NCBI GenBank assembly: GCA_002418865.1
Contig: DIEY01000087.1
Location: 1-37,465, forward strand
DNA length: 37,465 bases
Direction: 5' to 3'
Source: Bacteroidales bacterium UBA5762
Lineage (GTDB): Bacteria > Bacteroidota > Bacteroidia > Bacteroidales > TTA-H9
The translations under genes were made by a program, and so were the position numbers. Below are positions 8,482-16,574 of this stretch, in pieces. A model generated the notes under the pieces. It made no database searches. It was not told the DNA's origin and saw only the letters and a program-made list of their open reading frames with translations. Every line of letters starts with the position of its first letter. Position 1 is the stretch's first letter.

Positions 8482-9598
8482 TATTCTTCACATCGTTTCT
8501 TTCGATACACCCTATCCTCCAAATTATGGAGGAGTAATCGATGTGTTTTATAAAATCAAGGCATTCAAAAGGGCTGGAGCAAAACTAATTTTACACATTT
8601 TTGGACAGGGGCAAGAACTATTGGATGAGCTAAAAGAATATTACGAACAGATTTATATTTATGAAAGAAATACTGGTATGGGTTCTCAGTTATCCACCAT
8701 CCCATACATTGTTAATAGCCGCCGTCAACCCGATTTGTTGAAAAACTTGATGAACGACGATTGGCCAATTGTTTTCGAAGGACTTCATACTACGTATTAT
8801 CTGGATCATCCTTTCTTGAAGAACCATTTGAAAATTTATCGCGAAAGCAATATTGAACATCATTATTATTGGCAATTGGCTTTGGCAAGCCGAAAAATAA
8901 TAGATAAAATTTTTTTTGGTATAGAGGCTGCTCGATTATATCAATGGCAGAATCAATTAAAATATGCTGATCTTATCCTTACGGTTTCAGAAAATGATTC
9001 CCAGTATTTAAAAAAGAAGTTTCCCCATCAGCAAATCGAATGTATACCAAGTTTTCATGGGAACCAAGAAGTGAGTAGCAAGATTGGATTTGGGGATTAT
9101 GCACTTTATCATGGTAAACTTTCAGTACCCGAAAATAATCAAGCGGCACGCTTTCTTATTCAAAAGGTATTTGCCGAACTTCCTTATCGATTTGTGGTAG
9201 CAGGAATGAATCCCGAGAAAGGGCTAATCAAGCTTGCTCAGAATTATCCAAATGTTGAGTTGATTGCCAATCCTTCTTCGCAAGAAATGGACAAACTCAT
9301 CGAAGAGGCTCAAGTTAATGTATTGATTACACAACAAGCAACAGGATTGAAACTAAAGTTACTGAACACCTTGTTCAAGGGTAGGCATTGTCTTGTTAAT
9401 GAGAAGATGCTTACCGGAACCAACTTGCATCCACTTTGCCATATTGCCTATCATAAAAAGTCGCTGAAAGAAAAAATTATAGAATTATTCCAAATACCTT
9501 TTTCAGCCGACGAAATTGAAAAACGCATGCATCATTTGAATCATTTCTATTCGGATGATGAAAATGCGAAAAAAATTCTGGATCTGATTTTCAAATAA
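8462..9598 (+). CDS. Glycosyltransferase, GT4/GT1-like
   Basis: A 378-residue GT-B type protein. It opens with NILHIVSFDTPYPPNYGG, where the Gly-rich loop is typical of the acceptor domain of GT4-like enzymes. Later blocks are YRESNIEHHYYWQLA, DLILTVSENDSQYLKKKFP, YALYHGKLSVPENNQAA (start of the donor domain), YRFVVAGMNPE and LKLKLLNTLFKGRHCLVN. The start at 8462 lies inside the end of the preceding gene (20-base overlap, different frame), which indicates translational coupling. The pair probably adds successive sugars to a polysaccharide, lipid-linked or glycoprotein glycan, possibly with the GT-C enzyme at the window start, but this is inference. No terminator is evident after the stop. Confidence 0.82.
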   Translation: MQNTYNNILHIVSFDTPYPPNYGGVIDVFYKIKAFKRAGAKLILHIFGQGQELLDELKEYYEQIYIYERNTGMGSQLSTIPYIVNSRRQPDLLKNLMNDDWPIVFEGLHTTYYLDHPFLKNHLKIYRESNIEHHYYWQLALASRKIIDKIFFGIEAARLYQWQNQLKYADLILTVSENDSQYLKKKFPHQQIECIPSFHGNQEVSSKIGFGDYALYHGKLSVPENNQAARFLIQKVFAELPYRFVVAGMNPEKGLIKLAQNYPNVELIANPSSQEMDKLIEEAQVNVLITQQATGLKLKLLNTLFKGRHCLVNEKMLTGTNLHPLCHIAYHKKSLKEKIIELFQIPFSADEIEKRMHHLNHFYSDDENAKKILDLIFK

Positions 9599-10013
9599 AT
9601 TTAAATAACAAAACCAGAGAAAACCGATTTCTTTGAATGGTCTTTTGTAAATGTTACGACTAAAGTAATTCTTGATTCCTTTTCACCGGTTCATCCTTTC
9701 GAAAGATAGGCTAAAATTCTTGCTTTCGAGTTCGAAGATAAACTTCATCTTTCAAAAATAACAAAACAATGAATCCCATTATAAAAGACTGAAAGTTCGC
9801 ACATAGTTTATGTTTTTGTTAATCCATATTCTATCGTTAGTTTTTACACAAAACATAAACCATCTAATATCAAAAGAGCCGACGGAGATAAAGTCGATAA
9901 TTCAAGAAGCTACAACATTATTGATAAAAAGTATCACCCTTCACAGGATTGTCAAAAATGATTAATATTCAGAATGTTATAAATAGAATTAAATTTGATA
10001 TGGGACAAAATTT
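9599..10013. other. Convergent intergenic region, no gene seen; AT-rich inverted repeat inside
   Basis: These 415 bases separate the glycosyltransferase pair (plus) from the carboxylase operon (minus). I see no convincing gene and no canonical terminator for either side. The only structure noted is an 11-bp perfect inverted repeat, GTTTATGTTTT (9806-9816) and AAAACATAAAC (9850-9860), with a 33-base spacer. A 61-codon open frame at the right edge lacks coding character and overlaps the carboxylase gene. Confidence 0.6.
9806..9860. repeat. 11-bp perfect inverted repeat, 33-base spacer
   Basis: Arms at 9806-9816 and 9850-9860 (GTTTATGTTTT / AAAACATAAAC). It lies in a gene-free convergent gap and has no T tract beside it. 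It could be a cruciform, a protein site or a weak transcript hairpin. The AT-rich composition makes chance possible. Confidence 0.4.
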
Positions 10014-11549
10014 TTATAGAGGGATATTGCCATGTTTTTTTGGGGGATTTTTTTTGCTTTTGGAATTAGTCATATCGAGGGCTTGGATTAAACGGAAACG
10101 GGTTTGTTTAGGCATAATGATTTCGTCTATATAACCTAGGCCAGCAGCCTTATAAGGCGTTGCAAAGGTTTTTTTATATTCTTCTACGGCGTTTTGATAT
10201 TGTAATGGGTCAAGTTTATTTTTGTAAATAATATTTACTGCTCCTTCAGGGCCCATGACAGCAATTTCGGCCGAAGGCCAAGCATAGTTAATATCTGCAC
10301 CAATATGTTTGCTCGACATGACATCGTAAGCGCCACCATAAGCCTTACGGGTTATCACAGTAATTTTTGGGACTGTAGCTTCAGCAAAAGCGTACAAGAG
10401 TTTAGCTCCATGTCGGATAATTCCACCAAATTCCTGTTCTGTTCCTGGAAGAAACCCTGGAACATCGACGAATGTAATTAAAGGGATATTGAACGCATCA
10501 CAGAATCTAACAAAGCGGGCTGCTTTACTTGATGCATTGATATCGAGTACGCCGGCAAGAAATTCGGGTTGATTTGCCACAATGCCTACAGGTCTTCCAT
10601 TAAGACGTGCAAAACCCACAATTATATTTTCGGCAAAATAGGGTTGAATCTCGAAAAAATAATGCTCATCAATTACAGTGAGCAAAATATCCTTCATATT
10701 ATATGGTTTATTGGGGTCGGCAGGAATAATTTCTTGCAAATTTTCATCTTGACGGCTAATGGGATCGGAACATATTCTAAAAGGAGGGTCTTCGAGATTA
10801 TTAGAAGGTAAAAAACTCAGTAGTTCACGAATCATCATCATGGCATGTACATCATCATCGGCCATCAAATGGGCAACCCCACTACGACTATTATGGGTAA
10901 AAGCCCCACCCAGTTCTTCTTTGGTTACTTCCTCATGTGTAACGGTTTTTATTACTTCTGGACCTGTAACAAACATATAACTATTTTCTTTCACCATGAT
11001 GATAAAATCGGTAATGGCAGGTGAATAAACGGCACCTCCTGCGCATGGGCCAAGAATAGCAGAAATTTGAGGGATCACTCCAGAGCTTTTTACATTACGA
11101 TAAAAAATATCGGCATAACCTCCTAAACTTTCCACTCCTTCCTGTATGCGTGCACCGCCTGAATCATTCAGCCCAATCAATGGAGCACCCATGCTCATGG
11201 CCAAATCCATTACCTTTACGATTTTATCGGCATTTGCTCTACTGAGCGATCCTCCAAAAACCGTAAAATCCTGGGCAAATACATAGACCAAACGACCATC
11301 AATCTTTCCATAACCGCTTACTACTCCATCACCTAAAATTTTCGACTTTTCCATCCCAAAATCAGTACATCTGTGGGTAACAAACTTATCGAGCTCGACG
11401 AATGTGTCTTTGTCTAATAGATCATCTATTCTTTCTCTTGCGGTTTTTCTTCCGGCTGAATGCTGTTTTTCAATGCGCTCCTGTCCACCACCAATTTCTG
11501 CCTCTAAATTGTTTTTCTCGAGTTCTCTGTATTTATCGTCCATCATCAT
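10014..11549 (-). CDS. pccB: Acyl-CoA (propionyl-CoA type) carboxylase, carboxyltransferase subunit
   Basis: A 511-residue carboxyltransferase that moves CO2 from carboxybiotin to an acyl-CoA, most likely propionyl-CoA to (S)-methylmalonyl-CoA. Two crotonase-like halves are visible. The N-terminal half has GGSLSRANADKI and the first oxyanion-hole motif DSGGARIQEG (129-138). The C-terminal half has FVDVPGFLPGTEQE and RKAYGGAYDVMSSKH (401-415). In actinobacterial homologues an Asp in the GGAYDVM motif (here Asp409) goes with propionyl-CoA preference, while acetyl-CoA enzymes have a hydrophobic residue; I recall this from that family. The Lys-rich C-terminal tail (about 495-506) is unusual. Start at the first of three consecutive ATGs (11549). 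It is third in the operon, 10 bases after the biotin carrier. The related sodium-pump methylmalonyl-CoA decarboxylase alpha subunit is the alternative, but no membrane subunits are adjacent. Confidence 0.93.
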   Translation of the reverse strand: MMMDDKYRELEKNNLEAEIGGGQERIEKQHSAGRKTARERIDDLLDKDTFVELDKFVTHRCTDFGMEKSKILGDGVVSGYGKIDGRLVYVFAQDFTVFGGSLSRANADKIVKVMDLAMSMGAPLIGLNDSGGARIQEGVESLGGYADIFYRNVKSSGVIPQISAILGPCAGGAVYSPAITDFIIMVKENSYMFVTGPEVIKTVTHEEVTKEELGGAFTHNSRSGVAHLMADDDVHAMMMIRELLSFLPSNNLEDPPFRICSDPISRQDENLQEIIPADPNKPYNMKDILLTVIDEHYFFEIQPYFAENIIVGFARLNGRPVGIVANQPEFLAGVLDINASSKAARFVRFCDAFNIPLITFVDVPGFLPGTEQEFGGIIRHGAKLLYAFAEATVPKITVITRKAYGGAYDVMSSKHIGADINYAWPSAEIAVMGPEGAVNIIYKNKLDPLQYQNAVEEYKKTFATPYKAAGLGYIDEIIMPKQTRFRLIQALDMTNSKSKKNPPKKHGNIPL

Positions 11550-11559
11550 TTCTAATCAT

Positions 11560-12060
11560 TTAATCTATAAGAATTAGAACTTGTTTGCCATCGACTTTAT
11601 CTCCCTCCTTAACTAATATATGCTTTACAGTACCCGAAGCCTTGGCTTTATATTCGCTGTCCATTTTCATGGCCGAAATAATGAGTAGGGTCTGCCCAGG
11701 TTCAACTGCTTGTCCATCCTGCACCAATATCTTCACAACTTTTCCCGGCATAGGAGCGATGATATTCTTCTCGTTTGCAAATACCGACGCATTATTTCTG
11801 TTTCGGTATTTGGCTTCGGCATCAATGATTTGTATGTCGTAAGAATAGAGATAGGTGTTCACTTTAAAGCTTTTAGCTTCTTGTCCTTCCACCACTTCTA
11901 CATTATATGACAAACCATTCAAAAGCAAAGAATAGATGCCTTTTTCCGTTTCGACCATATCGATTGTATAAGTTTTTCCATCTACTATTAAAGTGGCAAA
12001 CCTTCCCTGGCGAGAAACTAGCTCAACATTTGCCATTCGATCATTTAACTTGATTTCCAT
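11560..12060 (-). CDS. Biotin carboxyl carrier subunit of acyl-CoA carboxylase
   Basis: A 166-residue carrier protein. Residues 1-90 form a poorly conserved N-terminal domain, like those that dock carriers onto carboxylases. Residues 100-166 are the biotinyl domain: IIAPMPGKVVKILVQDGQAV, then the biotinylation motif SAMKM with Lys132 as the predicted biotin site, then SGTVKHILVKEGDKVDGKQV. The biotin arm shuttles carboxyl groups between the biotin carboxylase encoded upstream and the carboxyltransferase encoded downstream. ATG at 12060; the gap to the next gene is 10 bases, so the operon is tight on that side. The spacing to the biotin carboxylase upstream is 85 bases and contains an inverted repeat. 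Confidence 0.93.
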   Translation of the reverse strand: MEIKLNDRMANVELVSRQGRFATLIVDGKTYTIDMVETEKGIYSLLLNGLSYNVEVVEGQEAKSFKVNTYLYSYDIQIIDAEAKYRNRNNASVFANEKNIIAPMPGKVVKILVQDGQAVEPGQTLLIISAMKMDSEYKAKASGTVKHILVKEGDKVDGKQVLILID

Positions 12061-12075
12061 TCAAATTACATTTAG

Positions 12076-12129
12076 ATGTTATGAATCACTTATATTTTTT
12101 TGTTGTTACCTATTCTTATGACATAACAT
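12076..12129. repeat. 8-bp inverted repeat between carboxylase genes
   Basis: ATGTTATG (12076-12083) and CATAACAT (12122-12129) are perfect complements with a 38-base spacer. They lie in the only non-trivial gap (85 bases) of the carboxylase operon. It may be a processing or attenuation structure that adjusts carrier and carboxyltransferase levels against the biotin carboxylase, or chance in AT-rich DNA. Confidence 0.3.
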
Positions 12130-12145
12130 TTTATAAACCAACCAA

Positions 12146-13663
12146 TTAATATATATTAGCACCTTTAATAGAAACAATCCTACCGAAATCTTTCCAAGGG
12201 GATGAAGCGGTTTTATTGGCTATATGATTTGATTGAGCCTTGAGCTGGTCTAAATAATGTATATATGCAGCCATAATAGCAACATCTTCACAAATTTCAT
12301 CGCAGGAATCGGTGCTTAGAAGAAATGGGAGGTTATTCTCGATAAAATGGGTGTTGTAGTTTCCTTTGATAAAAACGGGTGATTCCATAATACGTTTAAG
12401 GAAGGGGATGGAGGTAGTAATACCAGTAATCTTATAAGCCAGGAGTGCTCTTCGCATTCTGGCTATTGCTTCCTGACGGCTTTGGCCCCAAACAATAAGT
12501 TTAGAAATTAGAGGGTCGTATTCTACGGGAATTTCGTAACCTGAGTAAACATAACCATCATGGCGAATTCCAAGGCCAAGTGGTTCGCTGATATGCAATA
12601 TTTTACCAGGAGAAGGGATAAAATTCTGATAGGGATCCTCGGCATATATTCTACATTCGATGGCATGGCCAAATTGTCGAAGACCATCTTGTTGAAAAGG
12701 CAAAGCCAATCCTTCGGCTATTTTTATTTGTAATTTCACGAGGTCTATCCCAACCACGCGCTCGGTGATAGGATGTTCTACTTGAAGCCTGGTATTCATT
12801 TCGAGGAAATAATAATGAGATTCGTCATCCATTATAAACTCTATAGTACCAGCGCCATAATAGCCAACGGCTTTAGCAGCCCTAACCGCATAAGCTCCCA
12901 TTTCAGCTCTGATCTCAGGAGTAATATTAGGACTCGGAGTTTCTTCCACTACTTTTTGATGCCTGCGTTGCACGCTGCATTCCCTTTCGAAAAGATGAAC
13001 AACATTTCCCAGCTGATCCCCGAATATTTGAAATTCAATATGATGAGGAGATTCAATATATTTTTCAATATATACGGAATCATCACCAAAAGCCGACAAA
13101 GCTTCGGAACGCGCCATACCTAAAGCTGATTTTACCTCTTCTTTTTGATGCACCAAGCGCATTCCTTTGCCTCCTCCGCCAGCAGAAGCCTTAATCATCA
13201 CTGGAAGGCCAATTTCATCAACAATTTTTAAGGCTTCATCTTCTGTAGTAATTTTATTGGTGGTTCCTGGAACTACCGGTACCCCAGCAGCGATCATAGT
13301 TTTACGGGCTGTAATCTTATCACCCATCAAGGCAATGGCTTCAGGTGAGGGCCCAATAAATATTATTTCTGCTTCTATGCATTTTCTTGCAAATTCGGCA
13401 TTTTCCGATAAAAACCCATACCCTGGATGTATGGCATCTACTCCCGTTTCTAAAGCAACTTCGATAATTTTGTCCATATTCAAATAGCTTTCGGCTGAGG
13501 GAGCAGGCCCTATACAATACGCCTCATCAGCATAACGAACATGTAGTGATTTTCTGTCGGCTTCAGAAAACACCGCTACCGACCTGATATTCATCTCTCT
13601 ACATGATCTCATGACACGAATGGCTATTTCACCCCTATTGGCTACAAGTACCTTATGAATCAT
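12146..13663 (-). CDS. accC: Acyl-CoA carboxylase, biotin carboxylase subunit
   Basis: A 505-residue ATP-grasp enzyme that carboxylates biotin on the carrier protein using ATP and bicarbonate. From the chosen ATG it reads MIHKVLVANRGEIAIRVMRS, the invariant start of this family. Other marks are HPGYGFLSENAEFA (79-92), the ATP-binding Gly loop ASAGGGGKGMRLV (159-171), ECSVQRRHQKVVEETPSP (228-245) and EMNTRLQVEHPITE (288-301) with metal-binding Glu and Asn. A GTG at 13687 would add eight residues, but the candidate -7 promoter box (13687-13694) covers it, so I prefer ATG at 13663. It is first in the operon with the carrier and carboxyltransferase. The length is about 50 residues more than E. 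coli AccC, typical of propionyl-CoA-type subunits. Confidence 0.94.
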   Translation of the reverse strand: MIHKVLVANRGEIAIRVMRSCREMNIRSVAVFSEADRKSLHVRYADEAYCIGPAPSAESYLNMDKIIEVALETGVDAIHPGYGFLSENAEFARKCIEAEIIFIGPSPEAIALMGDKITARKTMIAAGVPVVPGTTNKITTEDEALKIVDEIGLPVMIKASAGGGGKGMRLVHQKEEVKSALGMARSEALSAFGDDSVYIEKYIESPHHIEFQIFGDQLGNVVHLFERECSVQRRHQKVVEETPSPNITPEIRAEMGAYAVRAAKAVGYYGAGTIEFIMDDESHYYFLEMNTRLQVEHPITERVVGIDLVKLQIKIAEGLALPFQQDGLRQFGHAIECRIYAEDPYQNFIPSPGKILHISEPLGLGIRHDGYVYSGYEIPVEYDPLISKLIVWGQSRQEAIARMRRALLAYKITGITTSIPFLKRIMESPVFIKGNYNTHFIENNLPFLLSTDSCDEICEDVAIMAAYIHYLDQLKAQSNHIANKTASSPWKDFGRIVSIKGANIY

Positions 13664-13686
13664 AACATTGGGCAATTTGAGATTCA

Positions 13687-13694
13687 CAAATATA
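13687..13694 (-). promoter_or_regulatory. Candidate -7 element (TATATTTG) of the carboxylase operon
   Basis: On the minus strand TATATTTG matches TAnnTTTG and lies 24 bases before the preferred ATG. It overlaps the alternative GTG start, so a transcript begun here would not include that codon. No clear TTTG is seen near -33. Confidence 0.4.
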
Positions 13695-13982
13695 TATCTA
13701 TTTATATAAAGTTAAATTTTATTGAAAATCGAACTCATGTAGGAGGATTTTTCCGTTTTGGATTCTCATTAATAGCCCTTAACCAACAAAAATCTCGAGC
13801 TTTTGTTTAATTTCGATGTTTATTATTACCTCACATAAATTTTTTCAATAGTCGTGCATGTGGTATTGAGAAAATATATGCGATCATTAGCCAACATAAT
13901 TAATTATTTTGATCTGGCTGATTCTTTTTTTGCTGATCAAGTTCAATTTTTCCCTCCTTGATTTTCACTCCACTAAAGTTGG

Positions 13983-14020
13983 TCTGCCTAAATCTGCGCG
14001 AAAATCTGAGTCTATCTGGG
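13983..14020 (+). repeat. Short tandem TCTGnn motif, four copies
   Basis: TCTGCC (13983), TCTGCG (13993), TCTGAG (14005) and TCTGGG (14015) recur every 10-12 bases within CTAAATCTGCGCGAAAATCT and its flanks. From memory, similar TCTGCG-rich short stretches occur in intergenic regions of other Bacteroidota; I cannot verify that here. Confidence 0.35.
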
Positions 14021-14196
14021 AGAATTTTTTTACTATTCAAGCTGATTGTTATCTACATAAAACTGTGAGAACTTTCAACGTTTGCTTATTTTCAAGAAGC
14101 TTATGGGGTGGATTGTTCTCTCGTTCGTTTCAAAAAAACAATAAGTTATTTACGGAGAAGAGATTTTTATCTATCTGCGTATTCAATAAAATCATA

Positions 14197-14204
14197 TAAA
14201 TTTG
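14197..14204 (+). promoter_or_regulatory. Candidate -7 element (TAAATTTG) before a small gene
   Basis: It matches TAnnTTTG and sits 20 bases upstream of the ATG at 14225, the spacing seen before several other genes here. No TTTG is found near -33. The purine-rich AGAAGAAAG just before the ATG may help ribosome loading. Confidence 0.35.
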
Positions 14205-14224
14205 TAATATAAAATAGAAGAAAG

Positions 14225-14377
14225 ATGAAAAACCGCCAGGTTAAAATCAACTATTTCATGCGGGTAATTATCATCATATTTGTAACGGAGCAGATCATAT
14301 TCATGGGCCTGGTAATTTATAATAAAGGAACAGCAATCATAGATTATTTGAGCCAGTTTTTTTCATCCTTATTTTGA
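14225..14377 (+). CDS. Candidate 50-residue single-pass membrane peptide
   Basis: The frame encodes 50 residues with a basic start (MKNRQVK), a hydrophobic helix at about 14-32 interrupted by TEQ, and a short tail ending FFSSLF. The charge pattern predicts the N-terminus inside. It has an ATG, a candidate -7 element 20 bases upstream and a purine-rich leader. A weak 5-bp hairpin followed by TTTTT (14489-14518) could terminate it. I do not recognise the protein. It may instead be the intact start of a decayed membrane protein gene, since another frame continues with protein-like sequence after the stop. Confidence 0.35.
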   Translation: MKNRQVKINYFMRVIIIIFVTEQIIFMGLVIYNKGTAIIDYLSQFFSSLF

Positions 14378-14516
14378 GCTTTATCTTCTATCATTATTCC
14401 TGATTCTCGGTTTGTAGGGTGAGTTCCTTCCTTTCTTCTTATCATCCTCTCCATTTCTCTCAGTTACTTCTTATCCTTTCCGCATCTCTGCCGAAGTAAA
14501 ATATTGGGCGGCATTT

Positions 14517-16469
14517 TTATAATTTTTTGAGTATTAGTGGATAATCCTTGAATTTTCGTTGAGCCTTTACAACTTCTTTGAAATTACTCCATTCATCAGC
14601 TTGGTAAATTCTTTTATTGTAAGAGGCCGTTTGAGAAATAGTAATTTGGTTATCTTGGGTTTGCATAGAAGCTTTTATAGTGGCTGCGTCGCCTATGATG
14701 TTGATGTAGTAAGTTGGTTCAATAGCTGAGTATCCAGTTGGAATTTCGATGGTTTCTACCAGTTGTAATTTACGTGAACAGCGGTCGCGGAAAGGGTAGG
14801 CACGTTCTTCGACATCTAAATTCATACCAAGCTGAGCTTGAGCCCTTTGAAAAATACCAGAAGCCAGCAATGGTTGAAAAATTATGTTTGAATCTCCTAA
14901 AAGGACATAATGAGGGATACGATATACGATACGGATGGTAATAGGTTGTTGCAAATAAAGGTCGGGATTAGAATAATATTTTTCTATGATTTGAGCTCTG
15001 GGATGCATTCTCAGTAGCTCATTTTCGAGGCTTTTCTCCCATTCGCTTCGGGCGACTCCCGTAAAAACACTTCGAATAGCTGCCTCCGATTGTCCCTCTC
15101 CTGTAATCTCGAACCAACCTTCGAGCGTTCCGTCGGTAAGGATTTTGGAGTTTCCTTTAATAATTACAGGGTGATTATCGGCAGGTGAGATAGGAGTATA
15201 TTGTAAATCGGCACCTTCGGGTATTCCCATCAGATACCCCTGTTGTTGTTCGAGGCTCGACCAAAGTTCTCGAATAAAGGGGACCCAAGTAGGATCAAGT
15301 AGCATATAATCGCCATTACGGCGTTTTACTACTGTTACTGAATGATTGAACTGATCGGCAGGGATTCTTTCTATGCGTTCACCTGCCATGGTCATGGCTG
15401 CATACGATTCAAAACCGGCTGCTCTTAATAATGTGATGAGCATACCTGCTTTATCTTTACAAACCCCACAGCGATCGGCAAATGTCATTGCTCCTTTATG
15501 CAAGGTATATCCTTCGCCTTCACCCATTGATAGTCCTGAATATCTTATTTCATCGGCCGCCCAATGGGTGAGTAAACTTATAGAATCGAGTTCATTACGT
15601 GCTGGGCGTAATATTTCACTGACTTTAGCCGAAATCTCAGGAGTAGTTTCAAAACTACCATAATCTTCGTTTACCTTATAAAACCATAAAGATTTGGCTT
15701 TCCAATCGGGGCTTGTAGAAAGTAACAGTTTGGGTGCCACATCTGACCAAGCTACCATGTTAGGTTCAGCCTTCATTGGCCAAATATCAGTTTTAGTAAA
15801 AGTATAGATCATTTCTTCACCATCACGAATCACCGATGAACGTATCTCTCCATTGTAAAATTCATATTGAAGGTTTTTATCTATGGGTATTCTAACAATG
15901 TAAGTCTTTTCTTTGACAGGGTCGGCCGACCAAAAGGGGACGATATCATAGAAATGTCCTCTCATTGGTGGGATGTATCTTTCATCTTCAGGTTCATCAT
16001 TCAGCAAGGCATAAGTAAAGCCTTTACGAAACATCTTTATTTCTATAGCATCTTCGGGTTCGAGATATCCAATTTCTATCATCTTTTCACGTGCCCCCCA
16101 ATAAATTGCCCTCGCTGGAGCTGGATAGTCCTTAATCAATGAAGTATCAATGGAAATGATTTCGCCATTTTTCTTATAAATAGTAGCAGACAGGATTTTT
16201 ACATAAGCCGACAAAGGGTCATATCCAACTTTAATGACTCGTTTATCGAGTATTCCCTTAGAATTAAGCACCTTGAATAACTGATGAATGTTTACTTTGG
16301 CTAAACCATTTTCGGCCACTTCTACTTTAGTACTGTCAAAAACTACAAGTACATTAGCATTGGGATATTTTGCAGCGTTTCCGCTATTGCGCAATGCTTG
16401 ACGAACGGCATCATCTGCATGAATGCTCAAAGTGCTGATTAAGAAAACGAAAAATAGAATCTTTTTCAC
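14517..16469 (-). CDS. Secreted DUF3857 / transglutaminase-like protein
   Basis: A 650-residue exported protein. Signal peptide at 1-18 (KKILFFVFLISTLSIHA). Residues about 40-240 match the DUF3857 beta-rich domain (LNSKGILDKRVIKVGYDPLS, ATIYKKNGEIISID). Residues about 290-400 are a transglutaminase/papain-like domain with an intact candidate triad: Cys337 in RCGVCKDKAGML, His376 in FNHSVTVV and Asp392 in LLDPTWVP. The C-terminal 250 residues are a DUF3858-like beta domain. Such proteins are common in Bacteroidota and their substrate is unknown; cross-linking or peptide hydrolysis in the periplasm is possible. The start is GTG at 16469, with no in-frame ATG close by, and TATTTTTG 26 bases upstream supports it. 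Confidence 0.88.
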   Translation of the reverse strand: MKKILFFVFLISTLSIHADDAVRQALRNSGNAAKYPNANVLVVFDSTKVEVAENGLAKVNIHQLFKVLNSKGILDKRVIKVGYDPLSAYVKILSATIYKKNGEIISIDTSLIKDYPAPARAIYWGAREKMIEIGYLEPEDAIEIKMFRKGFTYALLNDEPEDERYIPPMRGHFYDIVPFWSADPVKEKTYIVRIPIDKNLQYEFYNGEIRSSVIRDGEEMIYTFTKTDIWPMKAEPNMVAWSDVAPKLLLSTSPDWKAKSLWFYKVNEDYGSFETTPEISAKVSEILRPARNELDSISLLTHWAADEIRYSGLSMGEGEGYTLHKGAMTFADRCGVCKDKAGMLITLLRAAGFESYAAMTMAGERIERIPADQFNHSVTVVKRRNGDYMLLDPTWVPFIRELWSSLEQQQGYLMGIPEGADLQYTPISPADNHPVIIKGNSKILTDGTLEGWFEITGEGQSEAAIRSVFTGVARSEWEKSLENELLRMHPRAQIIEKYYSNPDLYLQQPITIRIVYRIPHYVLLGDSNIIFQPLLASGIFQRAQAQLGMNLDVEERAYPFRDRCSRKLQLVETIEIPTGYSAIEPTYYINIIGDAATIKASMQTQDNQITISQTASYNKRIYQADEWSNFKEVVKAQRKFKDYPLILKKL

Positions 16470-16494
16470 TTTTACTAGAATTTTAATGCATGGT

Positions 16495-16502
16495 CAAAAA
16501 TA
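16495..16502 (-). promoter_or_regulatory. Candidate -7 element (TATTTTTG) of the DUF3857 gene
   Basis: On the minus strand TATTTTTG matches TAnnTTTG and lies 26 bases before the GTG start, in the 105-base gap after the aldolase gene. It suggests that the DUF3857 gene has its own promoter rather than belonging to the sugar operon. Confidence 0.4.
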
Positions 16503-16574
16503 AGAATTAATTGTATTTTTAGGTTTACAGGCTGGATTTTTAGGAAGTGGGAATAGATGTTAAAAGAATTGCTA

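Larger units (their letters stand above)
13664..14516. other. Gene-poor interval of about 850 bases
   Basis: It lies between the divergently oriented 5' end of the carboxylase operon and the 3' end of the DUF3857 gene. It holds the carboxylase promoter, a TCTG-type tandem motif at 13983-14020, a candidate small membrane peptide gene (14225-14377) with its own -7 box, and nothing else I can support. A 96-codon open frame at 13909-14199 looks non-coding. After the small gene another frame gives short protein-like pieces (for example SYPFRISAEVKYWAAFL) broken by a stop, which may be a decayed gene. Confidence 0.5.

Noticed and set aside
9949..10134. 61-codon open frame at the edge of the carboxyltransferase gene
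   Set aside because: It overlaps the carboxyltransferase coding sequence on the opposite strand and has no coding character.
13909..14199. 96-codon open frame starting MIWLILFLLIK
   Set aside because: It runs across the TCTG tandem motif, has no promoter box or family signature and a random-looking composition (many Ser, Phe, Lys) after the first hydrophobic stretch.
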